Of a stretch of DNA of 64,000 nucleotides, positions 18,573 to 27,483 are shown one piece after another. The notes below the pieces were generated by a model. The model did no database searches. It was not told the DNA's origin and saw only the letters and a program-made list of their open reading frames with translations. The position numbers were made by a program, and so were the translations under genes. Source of the stretch: Desulfobacteraceae bacterium Eth-SRB2 (GTDB taxonomy: Bacteria; Desulfobacterota; Desulfobacteria; Desulfobacterales; UBA11574); assembly GCA_004193595.1 (NCBI GenBank), contig RPGQ01000044.1, forward strand, positions 1-64,000, given 5' to 3'. The stretch's first letter is position 1. Each line of letters begins with the position of its first letter.

Positions 18573-20609
18573 ATGGATTACAAAATCATCCCTTCAATAT
18601 GTTCATATTGCGGCTGTGGTTGCGGTGTACTTTTTCAAGTATTAGACGGAAGGCTTACGGGGACCTTGCCCATGAAAACTCATCCGGTAAATCAGGGAAA
18701 GCTGTGCATCAAGGGCTGGAACCTCCATGAACATGTCATTAGCGATAAACGATTGACGTCACCCATGGTAAAGAAAGACGGGCAACTGCAGGAAGCCTCC
18801 TGGGATGAGGCCATCCGGATTACGGCTGATCGGCTTCAGGCCATTATAAAAGATCATGGTCCGGACAGTGTGGGCGTGCTCGTTTCCGCAAAAATTACCA
18901 ATGAAGAAAATTACCTGGCCCAGAAATTTGCCAGGGCCGTGGTGGGCACCAACAATGTGGACCACTGTGCCCGTCTCTGACATTCCTCGACAGTGGCAGG
19001 TCTTGCCGCTGCGTTTGGAAGTGGTGCCATGACGAATTCCATTGCAGAAATTGAGGATGCCGCCTGTATTTTTGTTATCGGTTCAAATACCACGGTATGT
19101 CATCCTTTGATCGCCCGGCGCATTTTCAGGGCCAAGGAAAAAGGGGCCAAACTTATTGTTGCCGATCCCAGAAATATTCATTTGGCGCGCTTTGCAGATG
19201 TTGCGGTCACCCACCGCCTGGGAAGTGATGTGGCCCTGCTTAACGGCATAATGCATATTATTATCAAAAATGACTGGCACTTAAAAACTTACATCCAGGA
19301 CCGGACCGAAGGATTTGATGAATTCAAAGCGGTTGTTGAAGCGTATACGCCGGATAAGGTAGAAGCCATAACCGGTGTGGTCCGGACAGACCTGGAACGT
19401 ATGGCCGAACTTTATGCCACAAACTCCCCGGCGGCATTGCTCTACACCATGGGGATCACCCAGCACACAACCGGTGTGGATAACGTGAAATCGTGTTGTA
19501 ATATTGCCATGCTTTGCGGCAATGTGGGGGTGAGAAGCGGGGGCGTCAATCCCCTCAGAGGCCAGAACAATGTTCAGGGGGCCTGTGACATGGGCGGCCT
19601 TCCCAATGTTTTTCCGGCCTATCAGGTGGTAACCGTTGAAGGCAACAACAAAAAATTTGCCAAAGCCTGGGGAAAAGAATTACCGGACCAGGTGGGGTAC
19701 ACCATAACCGATATGGTTCAGGCCATGCTGGATGGAAAATTAAAGGCCTTGTATGTGATCGGAGAGAACCCAAAGCTAAGTGATCCGGATCAAAATCATA
19801 TTATTACCGCGTTTGAAAAACTTGAGCTTCTGGTTTGCCAGGATATTTTTCTGTCCGAGACCGCTGAACAGGCAGATGTTGTGTTCGCAGCAGTTTCGGT
19901 GGCGGAAAAGGAGGGTACATTTACAAATTCCGAACGTCGCTGCCTGAAGGTAAATAAAGCCATTGATCCGGTGGGGGATGCCCTTACCGATTGGGAAATC
20001 ATATCCAGGCTTTCAACCGCCATGGGTTATGAAATGAGCTATGAAGGTGCTGAAGAAATCTTTCAGGAAATGACCCCCTTGACGCCGAGCTATGCCGGTA
20101 TGAGTTATGAAAGACTGGGGCTGGACGGACTGCAGTGGCCCTGCCCCGATTCCCAACACCCGGGAACCGAGTTTTTGCATGCCAATCAATTTGCCCGGGG
20201 CAAGGGTTTATTTCATGGGGTGGAGTATCTCGATCCTGCGGAAATGCCTGATGATGAATATCCCTATTTTTTGACCACCGGCCGAACGTTTTCACATTAT
20301 CATACCGGCACCATGACCCGGGTTTCTAAGAATCTGGATGCCGAACAGAAAACCGGATATGTGGAAATTCATCCCCGGGATGCCGAAAAATTAGCGCTGC
20401 AAAACGGTGACACGGTCAATCTTACCACCCGCCGAGGCGCAATCCAGGCCCCGGCCAGAATCAGTGAGCAGGTAAAGCCGGGTCTGCTTTTTGTGCCGTT
20501 TCATTTTGCAGAAAACCCGGCCAATGCACTCACCAATTCGGCCTTTGACCCCATTGCCAAAATCCCGGAGTATAAGGTATGTGCGGTAAAAATTGAAAAA
20601 GCCGCCTGA
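18573..20609 (+). CDS. fdhA: Formate dehydrogenase catalytic subunit, selenocysteine-containing
   Basis: 678 residues reading UGA 18978-18980 as Sec136. The N-terminal CSYCGCGCG cluster motif binds [4Fe-4S]. The NVDHCARL-U-HSSTVAGL context is the classic Fdh-H active site, with Sec followed by His. Downstream are Mo/W-bis-MGD motifs (VIGSNTT, NPLRGQNNVQGACDMG) and a C-terminal molydopterin-dinucleotide domain ending FHFAENPANALT. It oxidises formate to CO2 or the reverse. It has no signal peptide, so it should be cytoplasmic and work with MvhD/HdrABC. It lies 204 nt after the FrhB-like gene. Confidence 0.96.
18992..19010 (+). promoter_or_regulatory. SECIS hairpin of fdhA
   Basis: AGTGGCA (18992-18998) pairs with TGCCGCT (19004-19010) around loop GGTCT, starting 12 nt after the UGA. 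The GGUCU loop matches the one in Escherichia coli fdhF, making this the most convincing SECIS in the window. Confidence 0.75.
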
Positions 20610-20628
20610 GCCGATATTCCTTGGAGAC

Positions 20629-20810
20629 GGGTGTAAATCAAGACTGTTGTTTGCTAAGATTGCCATGGCTATTTGGTGTCAGGTTTCAGGTGTCAGCTAA
20701 TTCGTTTCTTACTCCTGACACCTGACACCTGACACCTGACACCTGACACCTAAAAAAAGGGCTTCGGAGCAACGGTTTGTCAATAGACAAGGATCAGCGT
20801 TTACCAACGG
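20629..20810 (+). mobile_element. TGTCAGG hairpin element, copy 1 (right end lost)
   Basis: Starts GGGTGTAAATCAAG and contains heptamer repeats of TGTCAGG that pair with five CCTGACA-type repeats. It then has GGGCTTCGGAGC...TTTACCAACGG, and stops before the expected right inverted terminus CTTGATTTACACCC. It ends two nucleotides from the stop codon of the convergent formyl-hydrolase gene. Confidence 0.8.
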
Positions 20811-20812
20811 TC

Positions 20813-21733
20813 TCACTTATCGAACATATCTCCGACCTTAAGCCCCTGTTCAGCAGCAAATTCGGCGGCGGCGACTTTTTTGCCTTTGACCGGCCGGACT
20901 TTACCTGCCACAAGTTTTGCTCCGGACACCGCCACATGAATTCCTTGATCGTCAACGGCGAGAATGGTTCCCGGAGTTTTATCGGTACTTTCTTCTATGA
21001 GCCGTGCGCCATAAAAACGAACCTTTTCACCGTTTAACAAAGCAAAGGCACCGGGTTGGGGATCGCAACCGCGAACCAGATTGTATAGTTCTCCGGCCGG
21101 CTTTTCCCAATCAATGCCCGCAACTCGGTCATCACAGGGAGGCTCATAAGTAGCACCGGCTTCATCCTGAGCTATTTCGGGGGCCTTGCCTGCTTTGACA
21201 AGGTCGATGGATTCGAGAATGGCATCAACGCCCATGGGAAAAAGATGGTTAAAATAAAGGGCGCCGGTGGTGTCATCCGGACCGATCTCGATCTCTTTCT
21301 GAAGTAAAATAAGCCCGGTGTCAATCCCCCCGTCCGGCCAGAAAATGGTCAGCCCGGTTCGGGTGTCCCCCATGATTACCGCCCAGTTAATGGCACTGGC
21401 GCCGCGATGGCGCGGCAAAATCGAAGGATGATAATTTATGGTCCCGTGAGTGGGGACCTCAAAAAAACGCGCCGGGATAATATCGGTCACAAAAGCCATG
21501 ACCGTGAGATCCGGTTTGAGTTCCTTGTACTCGGCAAATACCTGATCATCTTTATACGTTGCCGGTTGAAAGACGTCAATTCCTTTGGATACCGCCGCAT
21601 CTTTGAGCGGATCAGTCCGCCCTCCCGGTCTGTCCGGTGGCAGATAAACCCCTATTATATTTTCGTTTCTTTCCAGCAGGCTTTCCAATACTTTTGCCGC
21701 AAATGCCGCCTGTCCAATCAGTAGGATACGCAT
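20813..21733 (-). CDS. 10-formyl-tetrahydrofolate hydrolase/formyltransferase-like protein
   Basis: 306 residues; ATG 21733 with AGGAGG 6 nt upstream. Formyltransferase fold with INYHPSILPRHRGASAINWA and the catalytic Asp in GGIDTG, followed by an FMT C-terminal domain. The wording around these motifs, including DKTTG-like variants and LLQKE, is closer to the N-terminal 10-formyl-THF hydrolase domain of ALDH1L1 than to Met-tRNA formyltransferase, but there is no aldehyde dehydrogenase domain. The likely reaction is 10-formyl-THF to THF plus formate, or transfer of formyl to an unknown acceptor. Its position beside a formate dehydrogenase in a Wood-Ljungdahl organism is suggestive. Ordinary fmt remains an alternative. 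Confidence 0.75.
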   Translation of the reverse strand: MRILLIGQAAFAAKVLESLLERNENIIGVYLPPDRPGGRTDPLKDAAVSKGIDVFQPATYKDDQVFAEYKELKPDLTVMAFVTDIIPARFFEVPTHGTINYHPSILPRHRGASAINWAVIMGDTRTGLTIFWPDGGIDTGLILLQKEIEIGPDDTTGALYFNHLFPMGVDAILESIDLVKAGKAPEIAQDEAGATYEPPCDDRVAGIDWEKPAGELYNLVRGCDPQPGAFALLNGEKVRFYGARLIEESTDKTPGTILAVDDQGIHVAVSGAKLVAGKVRPVKGKKVAAAEFAAEQGLKVGDMFDK

Positions 21734-21834
21734 ATTTTACCTCCTGCATTAAATTGTTGGTAAGAAATTAAAGGGATGTTATATTTTCTGTAAGATTATA
21801 AAAGAATCATGTCAAGTCTGAATTGATCGATTCA

Positions 21835-22110
21835 CAGGGTAAATGCATTTGAATTTCAATACAGGGAGAACGCTCCACGACGGCGTATATCTCTTTCCAA
21901 CCCACTGAAACTTATGCTTAAACACCCGTAAGCCCGAGTCGCGCCAGAGGTGTTAAGAAAAATTCGTCGCTAAATTATCCCATTGATTTTTTAAGTCATA
22001 ATTTCATTCGGCTCGGGCTAACGGGTGCTAAAGCCCTTCAAACAGTCAGTGGGTTTCCAAGAGAAACACACCGTCGCTACGCTGCACCGAAATCGAATGC
22101 CTTTACCCTG
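21835..22110 (+). mobile_element. CAGGGTAAA element, copy 1
   Basis: About 276 bp bounded by CAGGGTAAATGCATT and AATGCCTTTACCCTG, with a second internal inverted pair around GGGCTAACGGGTGC. An inverted relative lies at 33145-33420. No target duplication is obvious here. The rest of 21734-22194 holds no gene. Confidence 0.7.
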
Positions 22111-22194
22111 CCGGTTTAAATATCTTTTGATTGAAAAGAAAATTTCAGTGATATATACAATTTTTTCTACAAGTTTATAATTTTTGGCGTGCAT

Positions 22195-22830
22195 ATGGAT
22201 ATTCAAACAAAACAGGAAAAATTAAAAGAAATCTATGATGACTTTGAAATCAAGGCACGACCCTTCAAGTCCGGCGCTGTCTGCGAGGTGGGCTGTGCAT
22301 TTTGTTGCACCCACTTTGGCAATGTGGATGCAATAACCCTGGAAGGACTCATTATCCACGAGTGGATAGAGACTCTCGACAAACAGGATCAAAACAACAT
22401 CCGAAAAAAAATTGCCAAAAATATGAAAAAAAGAGAAAAGCGGTCCATTACCCGATGTCCGTTTCTTAAAAAGGATAATACCTGCCGGATCTATAGGATA
22501 CGCCCCTTTAGTTGCCGGCAGCTGTATTCTCTGCGGAAATGTACCGATTCCGGACCTATGGTTCATCGGCAGGCCGTGGAACTGGCAAAACAGACCGTTA
22601 ACAAGCTTCAGCAACTGGATGAAACCGGATATTCAGGCCACATCAGTTATATCCTTCATTTGATTGCCAAACCGGATTTCAGAGAATTGTATAAATCAGG
22701 CGGTTTCAATCCGGTTAACATTATGCGGTTCGGGAAAAAATACGGAATTGTGATTAATCGTATGGTATCAAACAACACCCTAAAAAAAGCACGGGTGATC
22801 CAGTCCGTTAATGGCTTATATAAATCCTAA
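22195..22830 (+). CDS. YkgJ-type cysteine-cluster protein
   Basis: 211 residues from ATG 22195; a GTG two codons earlier is possible and neither has a strong ribosome site. It has a CEVGCAFCC cluster near the N-terminus and CPFLKKDNTCRIYRIRPFSCR further on, the spaced cysteines of the YkgJ / zinc- or iron-chelating (CxxCxxxCC) family. Function is unknown; metal binding is predicted. It is a single gene, its 3' end overlapping a convergent small membrane gene by 23 nt. Confidence 0.8.
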   Translation: MDIQTKQEKLKEIYDDFEIKARPFKSGAVCEVGCAFCCTHFGNVDAITLEGLIIHEWIETLDKQDQNNIRKKIAKNMKKREKRSITRCPFLKKDNTCRIYRIRPFSCRQLYSLRKCTDSGPMVHRQAVELAKQTVNKLQQLDETGYSGHISYILHLIAKPDFRELYKSGGFNPVNIMRFGKKYGIVINRMVSNNTLKKARVIQSVNGLYKS

Positions 22831-23095
22831 AATAAGATATTCCAAATGATATAATATTACTGAAAACCGAAATGATAACACCGGACAACAGGAGATACCC
22901 GCCAATTTTTCTTAGACGTTTATCACTTTCTAATAGATGGTTTGATGGGGTTTTAAAAACGGATAGAAATGTAACGTAGTTTTTATTCAGCCGTTTGTTT
23001 ATTTTTACGTGAAGGAATGTCAGGATAATTAATCCTCCGAATAAGGCGATTGCCCCGATTATTTCAATCGACTTCAGTAATTGTTGAATAATCAT
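22808..23095 (-). CDS. Small two-segment membrane protein
   Basis: 95 residues with two hydrophobic segments (about residues 12-30 and 66-86) separated by a basic stretch. I do not recognise a family. There is no clear Shine-Dalgarno, and it overlaps the end of the YkgJ-type gene. The composition looks coding (hydrophobic core with charged loops), but it could be chance. Confidence 0.4.
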   Translation of the reverse strand: MIIQQLLKSIEIIGAIALFGGLIILTFLHVKINKRLNKNYVTFLSVFKTPSNHLLESDKRLRKIGGYLLLSGVIISVFSNIISFGISYFRIYISH

Positions 23096-23261
23096 TGAAA
23101 ATTTTTATTTCTTAATAATTTTTCATATACCCGCGCTTGAGCGTTTCATGGAAAACCTGCTTTGCTCTTGGGACTGCTTTTCTGATCCAAGCAAAACGTT
23201 ATAAAGAAAATTGGTGATAATCAAGACTTTACTTTTATCATGAAGGAATTATATTAAGTAA

Positions 23262-24023
23262 ATGAATAAAAATTGTATGAGACTTCTTTTATACAACATA
23301 CGGTATGGTGCGGGGATTGGGATGCATTTCCATCTTCCGGTTCCATATAGTGGGTATTTAAAGCACACCAACGGCAATTTCCAAAATATAGTGGATTTTA
23401 TAAAATCGGTGAATCCGGATATTATCGGATTGATCGAGGTGGACAGCGGGTCCTTCCGCTCCGAAAAAAACAACCAGGCAGAAGACATTGCCCGGGAAAT
23501 GAAACATTGTCCGATTTATCAGTCAAAATATCCCGCTGCTTCAATCGTTCAAAAGGTGCCGGTGCTGAACAAACAGGGAAATGCGATTTTGACGAACCAG
23601 GAGATTAAATCTCATAAATTTCATTATTTCCGGGAAGGTATCAAGCGTCTTGTGATTGAACTTGAGTTAGAAGAATTCTCGGTTTTCCTGGCACACCTGT
23701 CCATTAAATTCCGTCATCGCCACTACCAGTTGCAGGATCTTCATGCCATGATAAAAGCCCAAAAAAAACCGGTCATTGTCGCCGGTGATTTCAACGTATT
23801 TTGGGGAGATCGCGAACTACAATTATTTCTGTCTGCAACAGGGCTAAAAAATGCCAACACAAACGGGGATCCCTCCCATCCCAGTCGCTTACCGCGCCGA
23901 CAACTCGATTACATCTTCCACAGCCCGGAAATACAAATTAGGGATTTCCAGATCCCTCAGGTCAAATTGTCCGATCATTCGCCACTGATTTGCGATTTTG
24001 AAATAGCAGCTAATAAAAATTGA
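23262..24023 (+). CDS. Endonuclease/exonuclease/phosphatase (EEP) family protein
   Basis: 253 residues. EEP motifs are in order: LLLYNIRYG near the start, IIGLIEVD with the catalytic Glu, VVAGDFNVFWGD (GDFN) and the closing SDHSPL. Metal-dependent phosphodiesterase/nuclease; substrate unknown. No signal peptide. Its stop codon is formed at the junction with a mobile element: the T lies in the target duplication and GA is the element's first two bases. Confidence 0.88.
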   Translation: MNKNCMRLLLYNIRYGAGIGMHFHLPVPYSGYLKHTNGNFQNIVDFIKSVNPDIIGLIEVDSGSFRSEKNNQAEDIAREMKHCPIYQSKYPAASIVQKVPVLNKQGNAILTNQEIKSHKFHYFREGIKRLVIELELEEFSVFLAHLSIKFRHRHYQLQDLHAMIKAQKKPVIVAGDFNVFWGDRELQLFLSATGLKNANTNGDPSHPSRLPRRQLDYIFHSPEIQIRDFQIPQVKLSDHSPLICDFEIAANKN

Positions 24024-24198
24024 CGGTTTCGTAAAAAGTCCAACTTCTGCGTTGTGCTGCATTTCGCAATCATTCAACGTACGAAAAGTACGCCTCATGA
24101 TTACAAAATTTGCTACGCCTTTTTATCCCGCCTATGTTTGGCGGGGGAGTTTGAACTTTTTACGAAACCGTCTAAATCGGACTTTTTACGAGTTCATC
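24022..24198 (-). mobile_element. GTAAAAAGTC element, 177 bp, copy 1
   Basis: In minus-strand reading it opens GATGAACTCGTAAAAAGTCC and closes GACTTTTTACGAAACCGTC, with an internal GGCGGG/CCCGCC stem. It is flanked by the exact 6-bp duplication AAAATT (24016-24021 and 24199-24204). An inverted-orientation copy of identical length is at 47603-47779. Confidence 0.85.
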
Positions 24199-24212
24199 AA
24201 AATTGATGAGTA

Positions 24213-24959
24213 TTATTGCGAAGTCTTTAGCCGGATCGAGATAATTTTCACCTTCTCAAACGGTTTGGCGTTGGAATCGACCTTAACCGTCCCGATTTTA
24301 TCCACCACCTCCATGCCTTTTACCACGCGGCCGAATACGGTATGTTTGCCCGTCAGCCAGTCCGTATCCACCAGATTGATGAAGAACTGAGATCCGTTTG
24401 TATTGGGTCCGGCATTGGCCATAGCCAGAGAACCGCGAACCGGTGGGTGGGGTGACCCCTTATCGGAATAACCATAACCCATGTTTTCATATACCTCCTT
24501 TACTGTAAGGGACTTTAGTCTGGATTTAACTTCTTCTTTTTTTTCATCCAGCTCTTTTTGTGAGGAGATATTCATTTTATGAAACAGGGGCATCATAATA
24601 TTTCGCTGATACTCCTCCTGTCTTTGAATCCTCAAAAAAGGATGAGGACCCTCTTTCGGGTCGATGGCTTTCATCTTGTCAAGCCCTAAATCTAAGGCAT
24701 TAATCTCATCTGCAAACGTGTAGCCCGGTCCACCGGTTCCGTTACCCTGCGGGCAGCCGGCCTGAAGCATGAAATCTTTGATCACACGATGAAAGATCAC
24801 GTCGTCGTAAAAAGGCCGTTTGACTTTTTCTTTGGTTTTGGCATCCACGAATTCCTTAGTACCTTCAGCCAAACCGATAAAATTGGCCACCGTTTCGGGG
24901 GCATCGTTCTGAAACAACTCCACTTCAATATTACCTAATGTTGTTTGAATTAAACACAT
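24213..24959 (-). CDS. Cyclophilin-type peptidyl-prolyl cis-trans isomerase
   Basis: 248 residues from ATG 24959 (AGGAG 6 nt upstream). Cyclophilin motifs: [24 protein letters not shown], a [13 protein letters not shown] active-site strand and [10 protein letters not shown]. An insertion of about 70 residues sits after the [10 protein letters not shown] segment, as in some proteobacterial forms. An upstream in-frame TTG at 25052 with AAGGA 11 nt before it would add a hydrophobic leader ([14 protein letters not shown]), so an exported isoform is possible. Confidence 0.92.
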   Translation of the reverse strand: MCLIQTTLGNIEVELFQNDAPETVANFIGLAEGTKEFVDAKTKEKVKRPFYDDVIFHRVIKDFMLQAGCPQGNGTGGPGYTFADEINALDLGLDKMKAIDPKEGPHPFLRIQRQEEYQRNIMMPLFHKMNISSQKELDEKKEEVKSRLKSLTVKEVYENMGYGYSDKGSPHPPVRGSLAMANAGPNTNGSQFFINLVDTDWLTGKHTVFGRVVKGMEVVDKIGTVKVDSNAKPFEKVKIISIRLKTSQ

Positions 24960-25084
24960 GGGATTCTCCTTTTGTTTTGTTTCGCCTGTCTCTCCAACAC
25001 CGGTTGTTAGAATGCACAGCATTATTGTAAATACAACGCTCGCTATTTTCAATTTAAAAAAAATCCTTTCTATGGACCCACTTA

Positions 25085-25278
25085 GGGCTCGCGCAAAAAT
25101 AACTTCACATTTTAACATCTCAGCTTCAGCCCATCTTTGGCTGATACCTCACTCGCACCCGATCTTATAAAATTGGCCTCGAAATAGCTCGCTATTCCTG
25201 TGGTTTTGCTCTCTCGGATCAGCCAAATCTGAACCAAATCCGAGCGCCAATTCTGCGAAGTTATTTTTGCGCGAACCC
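25085..25278 (+). mobile_element. GGGCTCGCGCAAAAATAAC element, copy 1
   Basis: 194 bp with inverted ends GGGCTCGCGCAAAAATAACT and AGTTATTTTTGCGCGAACCC. Flanked by TTA on both sides (25082-25084 and 25279-25281), consistent with a 3-bp target duplication. A second copy is at 52432-52589. Confidence 0.75.
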
Positions 25279-25341
25279 TTAGGTCTAGTAATTTTGGCAC
25301 CGTACCACAGGTTACAATAAACGGGTAGGTTAATATTTCAT

Positions 25342-26082
25342 TTAGGTCAGCGGAATCTTTTTACCCAAGATGATTTTATTAAGATCCATAAAAACATCAT
25401 AAACAATCACTTCGACTCCGCTGTTTTTTGCCTTTCTAAACTCTTTTCCATATGCCGGGTCTATAGGGTCGGCCGTAGTGAAAGTTTTTGCATCCATCCT
25501 CTGTACAAGAAAGAACATTGCACAGCGGTTTCCCTTTGAAACGAGTTTTTGAAGTTCCACCAGATGTCTCCGGCCACGGGCGGTCACCGCGTCCGGAAAG
25601 TAGGCAATGTTGTCTTTAACCAGAGTGCAGTTTTTTATCTCCACAAAGCACTTTTCATTTTCTCCTTTTGTAAGCAAAAGATCGAGGCGGGAGCCATCCG
25701 ACACTTTAATTTCAGACTTTATATTTTCATAGTCTTTTAACTGCTCAACCCGTCCCTCCTGGATCGATTTTTTTACAAGCCTGTTGGGAATCATGGTATT
25801 GACTCCCACAAGAGATGTGGGCATTTTAATCATCTCCCAGGTGTATTTTAATTTCCTTTTGGGATTGTCATGGAACGAAAGGTATACGGGCCGGCCCGGC
25901 TGTGAGCACTCTTTCATGGTGCCTGAATTCGGGCAGTGGGCGGTAACCTTTTCGCCGCTTAAAAGCTTTACATCGGCAAGAAAACGATTATATCTTTTTA
26001 CCAGGGTTCCGTGTATAAGTTCAGGCCACCGAAGCCCGGGTGAGCTTATCTTGTTTGATTGTTGATAATTAATGAGCGGCAT
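25342..26082 (-). CDS. sfsA: SfsA-type DNA/RNA nuclease (sugar fermentation stimulation protein)
   Basis: 246 residues, the normal SfsA length. It has the N-terminal OB-like part (HGTLVKRYNRFLADVKL; TAHCPNSGTMKE) and the PD-(D/E)XK-like core (SRLDLLLT followed by CFVEIKNCTLV), then FPDAVTARGRRHL, all classic SfsA motifs. Biological role is poorly defined in the family. It is a single gene without a clear Shine-Dalgarno. Confidence 0.95.
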   Translation of the reverse strand: MPLINYQQSNKISSPGLRWPELIHGTLVKRYNRFLADVKLLSGEKVTAHCPNSGTMKECSQPGRPVYLSFHDNPKRKLKYTWEMIKMPTSLVGVNTMIPNRLVKKSIQEGRVEQLKDYENIKSEIKVSDGSRLDLLLTKGENEKCFVEIKNCTLVKDNIAYFPDAVTARGRRHLVELQKLVSKGNRCAMFFLVQRMDAKTFTTADPIDPAYGKEFRKAKNSGVEVIVYDVFMDLNKIILGKKIPLT

Positions 26083-26163
26083 TGTATGTATGGGAGCATT
26101 ACCGATTTGTTAAAATGGTTTTCACCCATTAACTTATTCATTTTTTGAGCGAAAGCCTTGCAA

Positions 26164-26222
26164 TCAGGTTTCAGGTGCCAGCGCCTCTGTTCATCATTCC
26201 TGACACCTGACACCTGAAACCT
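26164..26222 (+). repeat. Solo TGTCAGG hairpin
   Basis: CAGGTTTCAGGTGCCAG pairs with the CCTGACACCTGACACCTGAAACC stretch. It has the hairpin core of the 20629 family without its termini. It occupies most of the usable space between sfsA and the next gene. Confidence 0.6.
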
Positions 26223-26365
26223 TAAGATATGGAACAAAAATGGGATTAAAATTCCATCTGTATACATGGCGATTTTCACCACCCCAGTTTGTGCCCATTC
26301 ATAAATCTATAAAGGTCACAAATTATGTTGAGCGGTAAATACTGTATAAAGAAGTAAAAATCAAT

Positions 26366-27148
26366 ATGATACCCGGAATGCTTAAAAAGAAAATCGACAA
26401 CCTGTATAATCAATATAACCGGCGCAGATATGTTCATCCCGATCCCCTTGAATTTCTATATTCATATGAAAACATCAGAGACCGTGAAGTCGTGGGATTG
26501 ATCGCATCTTCACTTGCATACGGCAGGGTGAAACAAATACTTAAAAGCGTTTCATATGTGCTCGATATTATGAATCCGTCGCCTTATCTATTTATAAAGA
26601 ATTTTAATGATAGGTCTATTTGCAAGGCATTTGAAGGCTTTACTCATAGATTTGCTACAGGAGATCATCTTGCAGCGTTGCTTTGGGGAATTAAAAGCGT
26701 GATTGCCCGGTTTGGTTCTTTGAATGACTGTTTTGCCTGTGGTCTTTCGCATAATGATGAAACTGTTATCCCGGCTATGATTTTTTTTACGGAGCAGCTT
26801 ATTGCTGGAAAAAATAAACCCGGACATCTTGTGGCTCTGCCTGAAAAGGGAAGCGCCTGTAAGAGAATGAATCTTTTTTTAAGATGGATGGTTAGAAAAG
26901 ACAGGGTCGATCCCGGAGGATGGAGTAACGTACCTTTGTCAAAACTGGTGATTCCCCTTGATACTCACATGCATAAAATAAGTCTGAAGTTGGGTTTTAC
27001 CGCAAGAAAAAATCCTAACATGAATACCGCTCTTGAAATAACATCCTGTTTTAGACAATTTGCCCCTGATGATCCTGTAAAATACGATTTTGTTCTGACG
27101 CGCATGGGAATCAGGGATGATATGGATATGAAACTGATTTGCCCTTGA
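26366..27148 (+). CDS. TIGR02757 / DUF2400 family protein
   Basis: 260 residues. The phrases DPLEFLYSYENIRDREVVGLIASSLAYGRVKQI and LVIPLDTHMHKIS match the conserved TIGR02757 family of uncharacterised, widely conserved bacterial proteins, which carry a helical fold related to HhH-type base-excision enzymes. Function is unknown. It is converging with cooS, with a bidirectional terminator between them. Confidence 0.85.
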   Translation: MIPGMLKKKIDNLYNQYNRRRYVHPDPLEFLYSYENIRDREVVGLIASSLAYGRVKQILKSVSYVLDIMNPSPYLFIKNFNDRSICKAFEGFTHRFATGDHLAALLWGIKSVIARFGSLNDCFACGLSHNDETVIPAMIFFTEQLIAGKNKPGHLVALPEKGSACKRMNLFLRWMVRKDRVDPGGWSNVPLSKLVIPLDTHMHKISLKLGFTARKNPNMNTALEITSCFRQFAPDDPVKYDFVLTRMGIRDDMDMKLICP

Positions 27149-27372
27149 CATACCATTGACTCTTCTTTTTAATTCTCATTAAAAACCAAAAGCATATCAA
27201 TAACTTAGGGGCTTCGCAGCGCAGCGCTTGAGGCTCTTGCCGGAAATCAAATACACAGGAAAAAAGCAAAGATTCAGTTGCTGGCAGAGCCACGCTATAC
27301 CAATTTTTGGATGGCATCCGAAATTAATGCAAAATATAAAATACGCGGATAACTTTTGATAGCAATAAAGAT

Positions 27373-27409
27373 AATAAAAGGGGCCTCTTAACAGAGAGCC
27401 CCTTTTATT
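27373..27409. terminator. Bidirectional intrinsic terminator
   Basis: AATAAAAGGGGC pairs with GCCCCTTTTATT around a short loop. It has an A run on one side and a T run on the other, so it can end transcripts of both cooS (minus) and the TIGR02757 gene (plus). Confidence 0.75.
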
Positions 27410-27483
27410 CATATTACCCAAAAAATATGATTTTCATTATTACGTTTGCTGACGAGCCGCTTCCATTTTCCTGCGATCCGCTA

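Noticed and set aside
20700-20750. CCTGACACCTGACACC tandem repeats as a CRISPR array
   Set aside because: Units of 7 bp with no spacers; the tandem is one arm of a hairpin element.
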